DNA of 64,000 nt, from contig CM073535.1 in assembly GCA_037074615.1 (NCBI GenBank), positions 9,587,001-9,651,000 on the forward strand, read 5' to 3'. How positions within the stretch are numbered: the stretch's first letter is position 1; each line of letters begins with the position of its first letter. The translations under genes and the position numbers were made by a program. This DNA is from Leucaena leucocephala. Its lineage: Eukaryota > Streptophyta > Magnoliopsida > Fabales > Fabaceae. Under the pieces are notes generated by a model. That model did not search any database and had not been told where the DNA came from. It worked only from the letters and a program-made list of their open reading frames with translations. Shown piece after piece: positions 11,618-22,890 of this stretch.

Positions 11618-13476
11618 TGTTGGAAATCGTGCCCTAGGGGCCAATCATTGTCTTATGAACATTATTGATTTATGAATTTATTAATTGTGTTATCATATTA
11701 TTTGCATGTTTACTATGATGACCATCCTTGGATAATTCATGATCTTATCCTAAATGTCCCTGGTCGATAAGACCAGTATGACTTTGAAGATATATAGAGA
11801 TATAAATCAGAGTCATAAGCACATGTAAGAGTGCAGGTGTTGGACTGACCCGCTATGAGAGAGCTGCATGGGTTACGTCATAAGCTTCTCTCATATACAA
11901 ATCATGTCACTATGCCCTTTGACCTGAGATCATCATGCATTCCTACATGACAAACGCTCAGCTTTGACATAGTCAAAAGTCACTTTTGACCGAGTGATCA
12001 TAAAGACTATGTTTGGGCTTAGTGGTTTTTCATGCAGAGGAATGTGAATGGTCAAGATGGAATTTGTCCCTCACATTCATAGAGAGATATTACTGGGCCC
12101 CTTGATGAGTGAGTCTGAGAAACGTATGGCCATACTGTAATGGAAAGGTAGTTCCATTTCTATAGTCAGACTACTTAGGGATCGAGAAAGTAACGGTCAA
12201 GAATAGGAGGATGACATTATCCATGCCTCATCCATGACCAAAATATCGCGTGACAGAAGGGACATGATATGGTTGTATAAAAGGTTACATCGTTTATCGA
12301 TCCTCATATGATGTGGGTAGTTGTTATGTCTTGCTAGAGACCGCTTGTGACTTGTGGGCCAGTATAGTAAATGGCCCACTGCCAACTTCATATGGGCCTA
12401 CAGGGTCGCACACAAAATAGCCCAACACGAGCTATTATGTCCAGATTCAATGAATGATCCAAGGTTAATGTATATATTTATTTATATTTATATTCGTATA
12501 TATATAAATTCATATATATACATTATATATAAGGGATATATAGGATTTAATTTATAAGGATAAATTAAATCTCTATCATGTTTGAATTTGAAATTCAAAT
12601 TGATAGGATATCTCATATAAGAGATATTTACAAGATTTAATTTATAAGGATAAATTAAATCTCTATCACGTTTGAATTTGAAATTCAAATTGATAGAATA
12701 TCTCATATAAGAGATATTTACAAGATTTAATTTATAAGGATAAATTAAATCTCTATCACGTTTGAATTTGAAATTCAAATTGACATGATATCTCAAATTT
12801 GATTTATGAGAATAAATCAAATATTGTCCCATCTTATCTTTATTTTAAATTAAATAAATAGGTGAATTAAATCTGTGGGACGGATTTAATATAAATATTA
12901 TTTATTTAATTAGTTTCTTATCAAATTATACAATATATGATATTGTATTAATTTTGAATTTAATATAGATTAATTCCAAAATCCAATTCGGTTGAGAAAA
13001 ATGCAGAGCATCCTATATATCTGATTTTAGGAGCTACGTTTTTTAACAACACATAACACAAAAGGCCGAAGGGAATCTGCAAAAGGTTTGCAGATAAGAA
13101 ACTGCTGAAATAGAGACGGAGAGGACGAATTGTTGAGAAAGCCTTGGAGGGACAGGAGACGCTAGCACGTGGTTCGTGGTTGTAATGCTGTTCGTGTGGA
13201 TACCAGTAGAGGGAGCCGACCTGAGGCGTCGACTTCTTGCGATCAGAAAGAGAGCACGAGCCGCGGAGAGAAGCTGTGGAGGTCGCTGAGGAACACTCCG
13301 TCGACTTCTTGCGATCGAAAGGAGATCACCAGCCGCGGAGAGGAGCTGTGGAAGTCGCAGAGGAACATTGAGGGTAATGCTTCTTCCCACTTGACTTAAA
13401 CACATACGGTAGATCCTGGCAAGGAATGGAAAAAATTTTAAGTTAATTTCCGCTGCGTGTCTTCCAATTCCTTTCA
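11618..13476 (+). repeat. 3' LTR of the Copia element
   Basis: This 1,859-bp LTR begins TGTTGGAAATCG and ends CTTTCA, with canonical TG...CA ends. It is shorter than the 5' LTR mainly because of two deletions: about 30 bp near 11766, and 26 bp near 12450 between two copies of GTCCAGATTCA. Both segments are present in the 5' LTR and the solo LTR, so they were lost here after insertion. The 90-bp array lies at about 12541-12800. Confidence 0.93.
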
Positions 13477-13481
13477 ATAAC
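13477..13481. repeat. 5-bp target-site duplication, right copy
   Basis: ATAAC, identical to 2614-2618, directly follows the 3' LTR. Confidence 0.93.
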
Positions 13482-13845
13482 AAGTGACTATGTGGCACCT
13501 GAATGGCAGAGAGATGCATTAGCATCTGTTAAGGTTGACGTGTACAGCTATGGCGTGGTGCTGTTGGAGATCATATGTTGCAGAAGGAACATAGATGTGA
13601 ATGTTCATTCAGAAGAGGAAATGATGCTTTCAAGTTGGGTGTATAATTGCTTTGTGAGAGGGGAATTAAAGAAACTAGTAGTGGATGAAGATGTGGAATG
13701 GAGGACATTGGAGAGAATGGTGAAGGTAGCGTTATGGTGTGTCCAAGAGGACTTGTCTCTGCGTCCTTCCATGAAGAATGTGATTTTGATGTTGGCAGGG
13801 TTAAAAGATATCACAATTCCTCCGTCTCCAATCCTACTTGCTTGA
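13482..13845 (+). pseudogene. G-type lectin receptor kinase copy A, 3' part of kinase
   Basis: This continues the kinase cut at 2618. It begins in the activation segment with VAPEW (the APE motif), then DVYSYGVVLLEI and the end of the C-lobe (ALWCVQEDLSLRPSMKNVILML), and stops at 13843-13845. The frame is open for about 120 codons. It matches the ends of copies B and C. It has no start of its own, so any transcript would begin in the Copia LTR or upstream. Confidence 0.92.
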
Positions 13846-16800
13846 TAATCTTCAAAATTATGGAGCTTTTTGCATAAGTAATTGTGCATCCACGTTCAAG
13901 TTTCTATTTACTTATCCATGTTAGCTACTACTGCTATTGCGTGCAATTTTATGTGTTATATCCTTGTATAAGTGCAAGTTAGTTTCCTAATGCATCTACT
14001 ATATTTTATACTAATATATAAATTATGTGACTTGACTTGTAAATAGTGCTTCTAGGCTATGTGGTTTGTTAAATGATTTTTATACGAATCAAGTGGATTT
14101 TTGCTCTGGAAGTATTTCCGAAGGAGTTATGATTACAATAAAATTAAAGTTGTCCTGTTTTTAACAATCAAAATAAGTAAAATATTGGGTCCCAAATAGT
14201 CTCTTATCCAACCCTAACGGTTGACTTATGTTAATTGTCCGGAGAACAAAAAAAAGCAATATTATACTGATTTTAGAAGATGAAGTGTTATATTGCTCTA
14301 TAGTTTATTTTAGAGTATCCATAACTCTTAAAAATATTTCTGAGATAAAAATATACTTCAAACCTGACTCACATAATTTCCTTACACTTTCCCTATTGAA
14401 AGACTACAAAGGCTAAATAAATAGCATAAGCTATGAAGCGGTGACAGCCCTTGCTTCATATACTAGAGTTGGGAATTATGAGCGGCCTTAACCCATATAT
14501 GGGATATTCAAAATGCATTAGCTTCATGCAAAAACTTTTAAATAATATATTATACTAGTAATATTTCAGAAAAAAAAATTAAAATATTATTAACAAAGAT
14601 AACTATTTTGAACAAATTTTATTAATAATAGTAAAGTGATTTTTGTAGAGGGAGTATATAACACGGCAATTCGAAACATGACAACCAATAAACGAATTGG
14701 ACCGCACACATTTGATGAAATTAGTAGCTTTTATTGCTTTCGTTCATTTATTTGTGATCTAGTGCTGGAATTTTCCAAGTGGGATGTGATTTGAATGTTC
14801 AAGCAACTGAGTTTTGGGCATTACCTTTCCCCTATACATGACAACACATGACCTCAAAAGAGACAAAAGTTGGGCCACGTTTTACATTTTACAACTACCA
14901 GTTTCATATTCAATCATTAATAAGTACTACTAGTATATGATAACCCATCTTCGTAGGTTTAACTGGTGAAGAAATGAGATACGCGATCATTTAAAGCATG
15001 TTAGATCTTTGAGGAGTACCATTTTGTTATTGTTTCAGTCGCGGCGCTTGGAGAGATATTCTAACTTTTGGGTGTCTAAGTTTATGCCTAAAACTAATAG
15101 ATGGCTCGTCCTGCCCGATCTTGATATTATCTAAGAGGAAGGAAAACTTTACCTTACTCTTAGATCGTGGGTGAGCCCAACCCTTTTCCAAAAAAATTTG
15201 CAACAAAAAAATTATATGATAGGCTAGGAAAGTTCACACACACACATGTATATAACACTGCAATTTAAGAAATGACAAGCCATGGACCCACAAATCTTTA
15301 GAACTTGTAGCTTCTATTAGTGAAATAAATTTGGTACTATATATGAATTTTCTTTTTTTTTTTTATAATAAGGAAAAATGATAATAAAATATGAAAAATT
15401 ATAGAGTATCAGTTATAACAGAACAAAAAGAAGAATTAACTACATTGTAGAATAGAAGAGAGGGAGCCATAAATAAGGAGACTTGAGTGAAAATCTTAAG
15501 GAGGCAATTCACATCACACCAAACTACATCTTTGTTAGTAAGAAGATGGAGGTTGATTCTTCTTTTGTTGATGCAAAGAATCTCTAATGTGGCATTCCCT
15601 AAGCAAGAGATCTTTCCTCATGAAAACCCAATAGAGAGTTGCCCGAAAACAAAGAAGAACTAAGGAGGTTGAGCTAGGAGAAAGTTTGGTCCAACAAAAA
15701 TGCCTAAATAAAAGACCAATGTGACCTAACAAAATATGATAGAAGGTGACTCGATTCAGAAAACCTTATGTAGAAGCAATATCCATCATTGCTTGGAGAT
15801 TGAGCACAAGTGTTAGAGGGCATATGAATCAAAGACTTGGGTTGAAAAATAGGAAATGAAGAAAAAGCAAGTGAAGAAAAATTTATCATGCATGCGATTT
15901 CCTTGAGTACTCTTTCCAGTTGCCATATCTGTCCTTAGTGCAGTGCAATGTTTCTCTTATGTCAAAGTGTACGGAAGGGAATAATAATATCACTCAAACT
16001 AGAGTGACAATTGAATATTTAGAATTGGGGTTTCTTAACAACAAGTTATGGATTAAAGTGGTAAACAGCTTCATCCTACAAGAAGGAGATACAAATTCAA
16101 ATATCAAGAAGTATACTTATTGAGATATATAAAAAATTTTGCATTCTAAGCCTCCAAAGGGATTAGTCTCAAACTTAAAGTAACTTAAGGATACTTTTGA
16201 TGAAATAAAAAAAAATAATTAGGGTTATCTTTGTAACGCATAAAAATGATAACTTTCTTTTATTATTACTCCAGATAAAGTTGTACTAAACGTATTCAAA
16301 GCAATTACTATTCAAAAGTTTATTTTGCTCAATTTTATTTTGGAAGTATCAAAAGCAGAGCAATGTTGCCCTTTTTTAAACACCAACTTATGTTGATCGT
16401 TAAATTCCCTTGTTTGACCTACACAATTTGATGAAAAATTTATAAACTTTTTATTACAGAAAATTGCAATTAAACGTAGTGAATAGTTAATAAAGCGTAA
16501 TAAGTATACTAAAATATTGTCCTTTTGGATTAAATTATTCAAATTTAGATTTTGTTAGAACGTGTTGTTATTTGCTAATGAAATGTAGTAAATATGCTAA
16601 AATAATATTAAATTCTCCAAGTGAAATTTGTTAAATGAGTATAATGAATAAGTAATGAAATGTAATAAATAGCTAATGAAGTGTTGAAAATAGTTTTTGT
16701 TTGAATGATTAAAGTTTGATAATTATTTTATATATTAGTTTACACTATTATAAAACTTTTTCGGATCCCCAATCTGGCTAAGGTGGCTAGCTTTAATTTT

Positions 16801-16929
16801 TTTTCAAGTGAATTCAATATTATAAAAATACAAACATTTTAAAATCTATTTTGATATAGTGGACTGATTTTGGATTATTGAAATTAGAGTCAATAATTTG
16901 AGATATCTAAATTTTGAAGGTATTTATTT
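13846..16929. other. 3' flank of copy A, partly shared with copy C
   Basis: Much of 13860-15350 aligns by eye with the flank after copy C (about 42230-43700). One example is a block containing ACACGGCAATTC at about 14660 and 43090. This is the evidence for a segmental duplication that included the gene and its downstream DNA. From 15350 to 16929 I see AT-rich intergenic sequence with no gene. The reading frame on the - strand near 15535-15889 has no recognisable protein. Confidence 0.65.
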
Positions 16930-17010
16930 GAAATTTTTCCTACTCTTAATTTGGAATCTCACGCGTAGGGTTTCCTTAGTCATTTTCTTCCATTAAAGAA
17001 AGTCATTAGG
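16930..17010 (+). repeat. Copy of the sequence upstream of receptor-kinase B (relic)
   Basis: The stretch around AGGGTTTCCTTAGTCATTTTC resembles 26515-26550 and 26905-26960, which lie directly before the B-type kinase fragment and gene. No kinase follows it here. It may mark a former B-type copy displaced or removed by transposons. Confidence 0.5.
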
Positions 17011-17029
17011 AAATATATTATGCATACGA

Positions 17030-17315
17030 AGTTAAAAATATACTCATATGTTCTTTACTATAAGACTTAATTGAAAAGTTGATTTTGATATTAAATATAA
17101 AATAAATATATTTCATATATTTATCAATTTTTTTAAATTATCCCTATTGATATTCTTTCAATAATAATCAAGTAAAAAAAATGTATGTGGGAGTTACGAA
17201 AAAATAATTATGATATTTTAAAAAAAATATGTTATATTAACTAATTTAACTAAATTTTTTAATTTAATTAAATTATTTAAATAAATTATATATTAAGGGA
17301 TATAGAAGTACTTTA
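17030..17315. mobile_element. Stowaway-like MITE, degenerate
   Basis: This AT-rich segment resembles 29750-30010 and 42365-42590, sharing runs such as TCAATAATAATCAA and the order of blocks. The right end, read in inverse, begins TACTTCTATATCCC, similar to the ends of the other copies and to the Stowaway pattern of TA followed by CTCC-type termini. It has no coding capacity. Boundaries are approximate. Confidence 0.5.
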
Positions 17316-17451
17316 AAGGGCCAGCTCACAAGATTTCAAACTAAAAATTTAGATAAAATACACTGTTCAAAAATATAGATTTGGTCCTTTATATTTATTT
17401 AAATTATAAAAACTTCTCCTCTACGTTAAGAATTCCATTAAAATTAAAATA

Positions 17452-17978
17452 GCTAAAGTATAAGTTTAGTCCTTTATATTTATATCAAGTTTTATTTTCA
17501 TCATTTAAGTTTAACATGTAATGACAAGTCACAAATTAATGAATGACAACATGTTTGTGGTGCTCACTTTTCATTGGAACTTTTTGAGGATTAAATCCCT
17601 TCTATTGGACCTCTTAGTAATTCTCCTTTTAATCTTTTTAAAGTTATGTTATATTTTTTATAAAAAAATAAAATTTAGACATGTTTTGTTACTACATAAT
17701 TGCTAAATCATCAATTTAATTAAATTGGCATTTTACTATGTATCTAATTTTAGGGTCCGTAGCTACCTCTACCAATATATGTATCTCCTCTAAAAATTAA
17801 ACTTAAGACCTAAAGGAATCTAGCAGGACCATATACTCTATGTTGGTTGGGTCATTAGTATTTTTTGTTAATAATATTTATAGTGTTAAGTTTAAAGGAC
17901 TAAAAATATACTTTTAAAACTTAAGGGACTAAAATAAATTTTGATATAAATTTAAATGATCAAATGTATACTTTAGTT
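17452..17978. mobile_element. Mutator-type MITE with long inverted repeats
   Basis: The ends are inverted repeats of about 60 bp or more. The left begins GCTAAAGTATAAGTTTAGTCC, and the right, read inverted, is AACTAAAGTATACATTTGATC. Direct flanks AATTAAAATA at 17442-17451 and 17979-17988 form a perfect 10-bp target duplication. The Mutator superfamily makes duplications of 9-11 bp and often has long terminal repeats. There is no transposase inside. Confidence 0.75.
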
Positions 17979-18247
17979 AATTAAAATATATATTATACAA
18001 ACCTCATTTATATATTCAAGATTTTATTTTTAGCAACCCAACTATTAGTTCACCGCTAAATTTGACTTTTGAACTTGTATTTTGACCAAAATACTTCTCT
18101 TTAACTTAAGAAATATTTAAACATTTATATTTATCAAAAATATTTTTTAAACAACTAAAAAATAATTATAACATATATATATATTCAAACTTTGTAATAT
18201 GGTACAAAATTTACTTTTAATTTTTTATAACATTTATAAAAATTTAT

Positions 18248-18573
18248 TGATGAGATATGGGATAAAGGAGATGATGAAGCAATATATGAATTAGTTTTTA
18301 TATTTTATTATTGTTATTATTATAGTTATTTTAATTTATCTTTAATTTAGTAGTTTTAGATTCTGAATAGGATTAATTTTATTATTATTATTAAGATTAT
18401 TATTATTCGTATAAATAGTTTAGGTTTTCTATTTTTTGTAGATTTTGAATAATTTGAAGTATTGAGTTACCTTCTCTCGTGATTATTTTAGTTTACCTTC
18501 TCATATTCTCTACTCTGTCTTTATTGCCCATCTTTCTCTTATCTCTTCCCCTTTCCCACTGTGTTTTACATCA
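18248..18573 (+). repeat. 5' LTR of Gypsy remnant
   Basis: This 326-bp LTR aligns with 24440-24754. A pyrimidine-rich block (TCTCTTCCCCTTTCC) is near its end. It is followed by TTA and then the tRNA primer site. Confidence 0.8.
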
Positions 18574-18576
18574 TTA

Positions 18577-18592
18577 TGGTATCAAAGGCAGG
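18577..18592 (+). other. Primer binding site
   Basis: TGGTATCAAAGGCAGG lies three bases after the 5' LTR. It is a variant of the initiator methionine tRNA primer site. Confidence 0.75.
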
Positions 18593-20136
18593 TTGAAATC
18601 CTGTTACTTGTGCCTAGATAACTTTTTGAGAGAACCAAACACGCCCCTTGTTTCAACACCCTCACAGCTGCCGCATATCACCTCTGCTCACCCCAGTTCG
18701 TCTGTTTTTAGGTGTTCTCTCGCTGCACCACCACTTCCGTGGTTATCGTCAGAAAAAACAATGCATCTCCCTCACGCGCCACCACCCCTCCACTATGTGA
18801 TGGTCTTATGTCGGCGTTACATGTACGGCTTGAGGAACGCGGTCAGACCCTGAAGTTTCATGCCCAACTGGGTGCCACGCACCGCCACACTTCCCAAAGC
18901 GTGAGATCTACGCGCTGACGTGCTCTAGCTCATCCAGATCATGTTTTCTTGCGTTTCTGACCCCTTTTCGCCCTGTTTCACACACCATAGCCTCCCCTGA
19001 TACAGAGAGATATCCCATAGGAGGCCTTGGTAATTTTTACCTGATTTGAACTTCCTTAAGTCACAACTAGAGTTTATTGCAACTGTTCGTATGTTGTAAT
19101 ATGCTATTCGGTTTGTACAAATCGTTGCTTGGTTTGTGTATATATATGTAGGCCTTTAGTGTGTGAGTTTATTTTCCTTTTTAGGAAAAAAAGAGGGAGT
19201 GAAAAGAATAGAGAAGAAAGAGAGAGAAAAATTATCATGCTATTTATATGTGAATACGAGTTATAGAAAAAAAGTATGTATAAGGAGGGCTGGTATGAGT
19301 ATGGCACCCCATCCCAGTGTCAACAGGGTTTTAGAGATGATAAATATCAATACAACTACTCAGACTGATAATTATGAATATGTCAGCTATCAACACCGTG
19401 CTTGATAGGTACACTGCTCACAAATAAAGGTATACTGACTGTGATTATAATGAATATGCTTGTTAGTACGAGTATGCCAATCGTGGGCAGTACAAATATG
19501 TTGATTATGCTCGATGTGAATATGATGATCATGATTGTAATGAGTATGCTGCTCGACACTATAACCATGTTGATTGACATGAATACTCCAATCAATGTCA
19601 ATATGAGTATGCTGCATGTCATCAACAGGAAGATTTTAACCACAGCTAAGATGAGTGCAATATGTGGGCAGAACAACACTTTGCTAAACTAGAATGCAAC
19701 TAGCAAGCACAAGAACAATTTAGGGCTAAATTAGAAAGCTTCAAGCAAGCACATGACAATGCATACAAAGTCTTTGAGAATGGAACCCAGAAGCCTATGG
19801 AAGTAGTCAATACCTCTCTCTGAAAGTGAAACAAAGGAGATTTTCAATGATTGAAAGAGTGAAGTTAAAGAGGCATTCCAAATTATTCAGGTAGTAGGGA
19901 ATGAAGTACCGCCCTCAAATCCAGGAGATGAGGTTGTATGTCCAATAGAAATGTTACAGACTTCAGTGGAAACACATGTGATCAATATGAGTGATGATGC
20001 TAATCTTAGTGACTTTAACAATTATGTGTCTCAACTGGGTCATTGAACTGATCAAGCTAAGCGCTCTATACGGGTGAAGGTGACTCTTCTCAAGTAGAGA
20101 CCAGCAAGAGCCAACTTAATACTACTATAACCCCCA
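18593..20136 (+). pseudogene. Decayed gag-like region of Gypsy remnant
   Basis: One frame from about 19430 to 19800 encodes a Tyr/Asn/Glu/His-rich low-complexity stretch with repeated NEYA-, CEYD- and YEYA-like units. A charged helical segment (QAQEQFRAKLESFKQAHDN) follows. Several stops interrupt it. The DNA has a matching periodic TATGA/GAATATG pattern that creates long but meaningless ORFs in the other frames. I do not recognise a specific gag family, and the position alone suggests gag. Confidence 0.45.
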
Positions 20137-20959
20137 CATTACTTGGAAAAATGCATTTAATTGAGGTTAAAAGTGACATTTTACAGCGATTTTGTGAGCG
20201 ATGTGAATCTATTGGCGTTATAAATCAATAATTTAATAGTATTTTTGAAGCGCCGTTAAAGGCAACACCTTTCACAGTGGTTTTTGTTTAAAACTGCTGT
20301 GAAAGGTGTTACCTTTAACAATAGTTACTATATGAACCATCATTAATTATACTTTATGGCACATTCTTTCTACTCCATTGCACTTACTTTTAATGGCATT
20401 TTTTGTGAAAACCGTTGTGAATTGTTAAACTTTCATGGTGGCTCTCCATTTAACTGCCGTTGAAAGTGTTTTCCCTTCTTAGTCTTTCCACGACAGTTAT
20501 CTCCAGTTAACCACTGTGGAAAGGTATTTTTTTGTTTTTTCATTAAGTTTTCATTTTATACTCTTGCATTTAGCAAAATCAAGATAGACCAATTTCTATG
20601 CAGCAAGTATGAAGTCAGCAATGCCAATATCCATATAGTAATAAAAAAAATCTAAATTAGTAAACTTTCAATGTACCAAATAGGTCTTTGTACATCATAT
20701 ATACATCAAGGAAATATTTCAATAGTCAATCTTAAACAAGTTAAAAAATTATTCATCAAATATTGACAAAAAATTTGATAAGTACTTCATCTTCAAGGTA
20801 AGTGTTGAAGTATTATTCTTGTCAAATCATCTCTCACTGAGTCGATTAGGTTATCTCTATAGTTCATGTTGTTATTGAACGACTGCAAATTAGAAGTAAT
20901 AGATAAGTATTAAAAATATAAAAAAATGAAGAATCACTAAATATTAATCGTATCATCTT

Positions 20960-21960
20960 CATACCTCATGTAAGTTCTCCATGAGCCCTATCTCAATGAC
21001 TTTGTGAATGTAACGGATCACATAGTATTAGTATTCAACACTACTAGGTTGAGGGTGGTACTAATAAAATGGAAATATGTAGAGCACATTAAGGAATATT
21101 AGACTTTATACCTAATAAATTTATAAAAATAAAACTTAATTAGTTGAAAACAACTTACTTTAGAAAAAATCCATGTATGATTAGTACCATGTGTATGTGT
21201 TCTGAAAAAATTGACGCCTTGAATAACTCTATCTTCAATTGGAAAATAAGATATTATATAACATGCTAAATTTTATGCTTAATAAATATATAAACAAAAT
21301 CTCAAATGTTGATGATGTATATCATCTCAAGATCTGGTTGTCTAAACATCAAATAGAACCAGTAAACCACATTGTTTTGAAGGAAAATGACAAGCATAGC
21401 CTTATGCGTACTACAAAATATCAACCACATTATATATAATTTTATTATAATATGTATATGTGTGTGCCAAATATAAGAGTATGCTTATCCTTTAATATAA
21501 GGTGTAAAATATATCGTCATCTTGATTCAGGCCATGATATCCACCACGTACATCATTCTCTAATTCCTATAATTCCTTGTCTCCTAAACTTTTTGAGGAC
21601 ATATGAAGCAATATATGTCTCCTTTTGCTTCATCCAGGAATTTGTGATAGAAGTGGATGTTCAAAAGAGAAATGAGTTAGTGCGTGAATAATAAAATATA
21701 AAGTATTAAAATAAATTTTAACTTATAATAGGGCTAAATGGATGATAGCTAAATCTAAAAAGAAAATTCAAGAATTGTACTATGCCATTCTTGTCTAGAG
21801 TGAATTTATAAGGCTCCTCTGTATTCAAAATTCACGTAGAATTTTGAAACTAAGTGATTTCTCCATATCATCTTCTAGAGTATGAAGAGTTATCATATTG
21901 TCAAATCTCAAGGATATAGTCTGATACCTAATGGAATTGTGAAACTAAGTATTTCCTCCA
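20960..21960 (-). pseudogene. CACTA second ORF, Ulp1-type cysteine protease relic
   Basis: Read on the - strand, scattered exons match the Ulp1/SENP-like C48 peptidase carried by many plant CACTA elements: a VVYWF segment near 21330-21370, and YYVIRYIHKVIEIG near 21000-21040 (the catalytic CGYYVMR region, Cys not preserved). The same order appears at 46560-47870. Short + strand ORFs here are antisense shadows. The copy has stops and shifted frames. Confidence 0.6.
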
Positions 21961-22191
21961 TATCATCTCTCCGCTGTTCTTCTCATTGCTTCAAGATTTG
22001 TTGCCTCATGTTTACTGTGGCAGGTATATCAAAATGTTGCTGCACTTAAGTACAAGGAACAAATAAAATGAAGCTACAATAAGGGACAAAAATATTAATA
22101 ACTAACTAGAATGATTGGAAGATGCTGTGGTATTATTGGAAGATACTATAACACGTTCGAATGAGAGCCTTTGATAATCTTATCACAATCA

Positions 22192-22890
22192 TCATTGTTT
22201 TTTTTTTTTCACTTTGTATCTTGAAGTACCACATTTAGGGCACTTATCCAATCCTTCATACTCATTTTTGTACCGTATGCAGTTGTTAGGGCATGCACGT
22301 ATCTTCTTATAGGACAAACACATTGTACACAACATTTTCTTCTCCTCGTATATTCCTTTTGGAAGTTTATTGCCTATAGGAAGTACATTACTCAACAACT
22401 CGAGCAATTCCGTCAAATTAGAATTGGTTCAACCATTTCTCAATTTCAAATTAATCAATCGCAATATAAATTTTAACATTTTATACTTATTTTTACTCCC
22501 CAAGTTCAATGGCCTCTTAGTATCACTTAGAAAACTTTCACATATTAGAGGGAATTGTGAAAAGGATTTAGCTCCAATATCACAAAACATATCTAGAATT
22601 TTATCCCCGAAGTTATCGTTTACAACTTCCTCATTTCTAAGTAAAGGAATCCTTCTAATTTCACCATGCCAAATCTAATTTGTATATCTTAAATTTATCC
22701 CATCACATATAAGATGATCTCTTATATCAGGAATAGACAATCAGTTATAGTTTAAACAATTGACACAGGGACATAAATACAAATCATCACTTTTCTTATA
22801 AGCATTCCTCTCAACAAATTCAATAAACCTTTATACCCCATCTTTATATTCCTTAGTAGTTCTCATAGCTTTTATCCAACTAAGATCCAT
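22192..22890 (-). pseudogene. CACTA TNP2 transposase, N-terminal part (broken)
   Basis: From an ATG at 22888-22890, the - strand reads MDLSWIKAMRTTKEYKDG, then CPCVNC, then HLICDGI and WHGE. This is the transposase-associated Zn-binding domain at the start of plant TNP2 proteins. Further on is MCLSYKKIRACPNNCIRYKN with a CPKCGTSRYK zinc motif, the classic TNP2 signature. In-frame stops occur, for example near 22830 and 22740. The catalytic core is missing. Confidence 0.85.

Larger units (their letters stand above)
2619..13476 (+). mobile_element. Ty1/Copia LTR retrotransposon, Angela/BARE-like, inside copy A
   Basis: This is a complete but defective Copia element of 10,858 bp flanked by ATAAC target duplications. 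The order is 5' LTR, PBS, leader with a nested inverted solo LTR, gag, protease, integrase, reverse transcriptase, RNase H, polypurine tract and 3' LTR. Integrase before RT places it in Ty1/Copia. The long LTRs of about 1.9 kb, an LTR start close to TGTTGGAAATCGTGCCCTAG, and the gag beginning resemble the Angela/BARE lineage as I know it; that lineage call is inference. Without the nested LTR and its duplicated target bases the element is about 8.9 kb, which is usual for that lineage. Its reading frames contain many stops, so it could have moved only with proteins supplied by other copies. Confidence 0.93.

Noticed and set aside
15535..15889. Two overlapping ORFs on the - strand after copy A
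   Set aside because: No recognisable domain, no ATG context or splice sites that support a gene, and no similarity to the other features here.
18479..18918. Overlapping ORFs of up to 124 codons on the + strand just after the Gypsy LTR
   Set aside because: No recognisable domain, non-ATG or poor starts, and they span the LTR end and primer site. They are chance ORFs in a GC-richer leader.
19383..19692. Long open frames on both strands rich in Met/Ile or His
   Set aside because: They are produced by a periodic TATGA-type repeat, and the Tyr-rich frame is the only one with coding-like content.
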